Positions 61,638-64,000 of a stretch of DNA of 64,000 bases are shown here, one piece after another. The notes under the pieces are model-generated. The model worked only from the letters and a program-made list of their open reading frames with translations, did not search any database and was not told the origin of the DNA. A program made the translations under genes and the position numbers. The DNA lies in contig NZ_BBXD01000008.1 of assembly GCF_001570545.1 (NCBI RefSeq), positions 641,610 through 705,609 on the forward strand, in the 5' to 3' direction. Source of the stretch: Herbidospora mongoliensis. GTDB taxonomy: Bacteria; Actinomycetota; Actinomycetes; Streptosporangiales; Streptosporangiaceae. How positions within the stretch are numbered: position 1 is the first letter of the stretch; the number at the start of each line of letters is the position of its first letter.

Positions 61638-62672
61638 CTACATGGCCCGGGCGGGCAGTGACTTGGCGCCGATCACGGCGAGGAGCATGCCGATGAGCAG
61701 GAGCGCGATGGACTGCGCGAGGGTGACGGCGTTCAGTGTCTCGGTGACCTGGTCAACGCCCGGGTTCAGGTAGGAGAGCCGCGACAGTGTCACGGGCACG
61801 GTGAGGATCGCCAGCGCCAGCGGTACGGAAGCGGACCGCCACCGGGGTGCCGCCAGGTGTGCCACGACATATCCCGCGCCTGCCACCAGCAGCGTCAGGC
61901 AGAACAGGCCTGAGGGCGGCAGCCACGACCAGATCCAGGCCCACGCGCCGGGCCACTGCGGCGAGCGGTTCGACGTGGCCATGGCCCAGGTCGACAGCAT
62001 CATGATCAGGAAGAGTGCCGCCCCGGCGACCAGGGGGAGCGCTGCCAGTCGTACCGGATGGCGGTGTGCCTTGGTGTCCCTGTGGTATCCGGCCAGCAGG
62101 GCGAGGGTGGGGACGGCGAGGATGAGAACCTGGGTGAGCGCCGATATCTCCGGCGCGCCTGTCCAGGAGACTACGGAGTCGGTGAGGCCGAGGGCCGCGG
62201 CGACCTTCGCGACGCGCGGGCGGCCTCGGACCAGCGCGGCGTAGCCGACGATCCAGAGGACGGGCGCCAGGTCCCTGGTCAGGTGCCAGAGCCGCTCGGC
62301 TGACGCGGGGTCGCCGATCGGCATTTCGCCGGTTGTGTACGGCAGGGGGAGGACGCCATAGACGCCCAGGGTCTGCGCCAGGTAGACGCAGCTCATCATC
62401 GCCTGGAAGGCCAGACCGATCAGGGCGGTCAGCCGGACGGTCCGGCCCCAGGCGAGGTTCCTCGGCGTCGCGCCCGGGCCGCCCAGGCGGATCCGCAGCG
62501 CCAGTGCGGCCACGCTGATGATCTCCGGCCAGCGTGGGCGCGCGGCGGGGTCGGCTGCGGCTGAGCCCGCGCCGTCGAGGAACGCCGAGACCATCTCGTC
62601 CTCACGTTCGGCGCGGTAGCCCGCCGGCAGTAGCCGCAGCACCTGTCGGTAGCGATTCTCCAGGGCGTTCAC
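61638..62672 (-). CDS. Membrane protein co-transcribed with a PadR regulator
   Basis: The 344-residue protein begins with a short cytosolic helical part (LENRYRQVLRLLPAGYRAER, then EDEMVSAFLDG, as in proteins encoded after padR genes) and has about eight hydrophobic helices (for example LIGLAFQAMMSCVYLAQTLG, VLILAVPTLALLAGY, PLVAGAALFLIMMLSTWAMA). The GTG start overlaps the padR stop (GTGA). Such PadR-linked proteins are often sensors or anti-sigma-like; the role here is unknown. Confidence 0.65.
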   Translation of the reverse strand: MNALENRYRQVLRLLPAGYRAEREDEMVSAFLDGAGSAAADPAARPRWPEIISVAALALRIRLGGPGATPRNLAWGRTVRLTALIGLAFQAMMSCVYLAQTLGVYGVLPLPYTTGEMPIGDPASAERLWHLTRDLAPVLWIVGYAALVRGRPRVAKVAAALGLTDSVVSWTGAPEISALTQVLILAVPTLALLAGYHRDTKAHRHPVRLAALPLVAGAALFLIMMLSTWAMATSNRSPQWPGAWAWIWSWLPPSGLFCLTLLVAGAGYVVAHLAAPRWRSASVPLALAILTVPVTLSRLSYLNPGVDQVTETLNAVTLAQSIALLLIGMLLAVIGAKSLPARAM

Positions 62673-63007
62673 GCCGTTCCTCCGGCGTGCCGGGCGCGCA
62701 GTCGCTCTGTGGCGTAGCGGGCGTTCTCGGTCAGGCGTACGGCCTCCGACTCCAAGGCGTGGGCGCCCTCGTCGGTGAGCCGGTAGTAGCGCCGCAGTCG
62801 GCCCTGGTGGGCCTCCTCGCGGTCGAGCGATACGAGTTCGTCTGTGGCCAGGCGGTCGAGCACGCCGTACAGGGTGCCGATCTTGAGTTGCACGCGACCT
62901 TCCGACAGTCGCTCGACCTCCTGGACGATCCCGTAGCCGTGGCGGGACTCGTCTGCCAGTGCGGTGAGGACGAGGAACGCCTGTTCCGTCATGGGCCGTG
63001 AGTTCAT
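62669..63007 (-). CDS. PadR-family transcriptional regulator
   Basis: The 112-residue protein has the PadR winged HTH: EQAFLVLTALADESRHGYGI, VQEVERLSEGRVQLKIGTLY, GVLDRLATDELVSL, followed by YYRLTDEGAHALESEAVRL. These repressors regulate efflux or stress genes and usually their own operon. ATG 63007 is set by a TATAGT -10 box ending 6 nt upstream and by the operator palindrome beginning 3 nt before the start. It is transcribed with the membrane protein gene. Confidence 0.9.
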   Translation of the reverse strand: MNSRPMTEQAFLVLTALADESRHGYGIVQEVERLSEGRVQLKIGTLYGVLDRLATDELVSLDREEAHQGRLRRYYRLTDEGAHALESEAVRLTENARYATERLRARHAGGTA

Positions 63008-63010
63008 GTA

Positions 63011-63043
63011 GGCACTATATCTTGTTAGGAAAGATATAGTGCC
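63011..63043 (-). promoter_or_regulatory. PadR operator overlapping the padR -10 box
   Basis: GGCACTATATCTT (63011-63023) and AAGATATAGTGCC (63031-63043) form a perfect 13-bp inverted repeat with a 7-nt centre. The minus-strand -10 TATAGT (63019-63014) lies inside the right arm as read from the gene. PadR-type sites are AT-rich palindromes of this kind, so autorepression is likely. Confidence 0.85.
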
Positions 63044-63085
63044 TGACGCGAGGGTGCGAGCCCGTTCAGGGACGTCGTCCACACC

Positions 63086-63886
63086 TCAGTGGCGGACGCT
63101 TTCTCTCTTGGACGCGCTCATCCGTGCGCCGGACTGGTCGGGCGGTGAGAGTTCCTGCAGGTAACCGTTCTGCAGCAGCCAGCTCACCGGGACCTCTTCG
63201 CTCGACTGCGGGGCCTCGGGAATGTACTTGCTGAGCACGTGGTACTGCGTGCCGCCGCCTGGCTGCTGGAACGCGGGGGAGACCGGACCCACGTCGACGC
63301 GGAATGATTTGCTCACCCTGAACACGTGATAGTTGCACGGGTGCGTGGGATCCTGCGGGTTGGTGTTGAGATTGCGCGGCGGCAGTGCGCGCTTGGTGAA
63401 AAGGTCTCCCATCGGCGCGAAGAATGCGCCGCCGTAGCCGCCGAAACGGTCGAGCAGCATGCCGATCTGAAGAAATGTCGTCTTGGCCAGCAGCCTGCCG
63501 TTGGGGTAATTGCCGGAGAGGGCGAACCCGGCGTTGGGCGGGTAGCGATAGTCGTTCGCGGTGTAATTCCAGTAGCGCGAGAGGAACTGCTGGGGTGTGA
63601 GGCCGCTCAGCGGCACGTAGCCGCGCAGGAGCGAGCCGAGATAGCCGGTCCGCGGCAGGCGTACCGGGCCGAGGTCCGGGTCGCCGGTCACGTACGGCGC
63701 GCCGCAGATCTGTCCCAGGTTCTGCGGGGGCTGACCATGGGCCGTTTTCTTGGCCGAGGGCGGTGCGGGCCGGAAAACCGCCGAGGTGTTCAGTGAGCTT
63801 TCGGCGTGCGCGGCCGTACCGCCCATGGCGCTGACCATCGCGCACATCGCGGTGGCCAGTACGACGCTCCGTCGGTAATGTTGCAT
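63086..63886 (-). CDS. Secreted TNT-domain (NADase-type) toxin-like protein
   Basis: The 266-residue protein has a signal peptide (SVVLATAMCAMVSAMGGTAA, cleavage near AHA) and a C-terminal TNT-type domain: MLLDRFGGYGGAFFAPMGDL, FTKRALPPRNLNT, YHVFRVSKSFRVDVGPVSPA, FQQPGGGTQYHVL. The order RFG-G-F-P-G-x-x-x-x-RALPP then V-x-GPVxPxFxQPGGGTQ is that of the tuberculosis necrotizing toxin family, which hydrolyses NAD+. ATG 63886 follows AGGGAAG. No immunity gene is visible next to it; export by Sec may remove the need. The NADase role is inferred from the family. Confidence 0.75.
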   Translation of the reverse strand: MQHYRRSVVLATAMCAMVSAMGGTAAHAESSLNTSAVFRPAPPSAKKTAHGQPPQNLGQICGAPYVTGDPDLGPVRLPRTGYLGSLLRGYVPLSGLTPQQFLSRYWNYTANDYRYPPNAGFALSGNYPNGRLLAKTTFLQIGMLLDRFGGYGGAFFAPMGDLFTKRALPPRNLNTNPQDPTHPCNYHVFRVSKSFRVDVGPVSPAFQQPGGGTQYHVLSKYIPEAPQSSEEVPVSWLLQNGYLQELSPPDQSGARMSASKRESVRH

Positions 63887-64000
63887 GACTTCCCTGTTGA
63901 CGTTGACGCAGGCGGATGGGAATTGACCGACCACCGGCATTCAATTCGGGCCGGTGGTCGATTTCTACATTCCCGGTGTCGCGGAGATTGCGTTGACGGG

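Overview
The window is high-G+C DNA (one sampled 60-base line in the nuo operon is 70% G+C) with dense, overlapping operons, many GTG starts, and actinobacterial marker genes: a BldN-type sigma factor with its anti-sigma factor, a BldC homologue, the 32-residue protein bS22, a Rex-hem operon and a 14-gene nuo operon with menaquinone genes on both sides. This points to a sporulating, aerobic actinomycete. The gene set recalls Streptosporangiaceae or a related family, but that placement is inference.

Layout. 1-8.9 kb: end of an ABC permease, acuC, a phosphatase-like protein, a small HTH protein, bS22, an SDR, an acyltransferase, a HAD phosphatase, rsbN-bldN, and a membrane protein with an ABM-like tail. 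8.9-16.9 kb: a glutaredoxin-like protein, then rex-hemA-hemC-hemD-hemB, a Prim-Pol-like protein, hemL and a 39-codon ORF. 17-22 kb: LysR regulator, histidine phosphatase, DegT-type aminotransferase, a gene-poor stretch, and a papain-like protease operon. 22.5-26.3 kb: the system II cytochrome c maturation operon (TlpA/ResA-like, CcdA, ResB, CcsB). 26.3-30 kb: accessory genes, including a zincin-like protease with an acidic partner, bldC, a DUF4229 protein and a secreted beta-propeller. 30-48.3 kb: menG, menJ, nuoA-N and a polyprenyl diphosphate synthase. 48.3-49.9 kb: rarD and msrA.

About 49.87-59.3 kb is an integrated element in the 3' end of msrA. It is flanked by ~200-bp direct repeats (about 90% identical by hand alignment), so msrA stays complete on the left and a 32-codon msrA tail is stranded on the right. 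It carries a large serine recombinase, a pSAM2-type RepSA gene broken by one in-frame TGA, an XRE regulator, and a two-gene cargo: a small membrane protein plus an NB-ARC-TPR-SEC-C protein. The two cargo proteins share a short repeated motif (RSIAGQNIG...TGD). No conjugation gene is visible. This cargo is the best candidate here for a little-described conflict or defence system. 59.5-64 kb holds a DUF6461-like protein, a secreted protein, a PadR regulator with a perfect operator and a partner membrane protein, and a secreted TNT-type NADase-like toxin.

Co-operation. Rex binds ROP boxes of the form TTGTG-N8-CACAA. One lies in front of rex-hemACDB and a near-ideal one in front of menJ-nuoA-N. 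The redox sensor, haem synthesis, cytochrome c maturation, menaquinone synthesis and complex I therefore sit within 40 kb, and at least two of these units appear to be under Rex.
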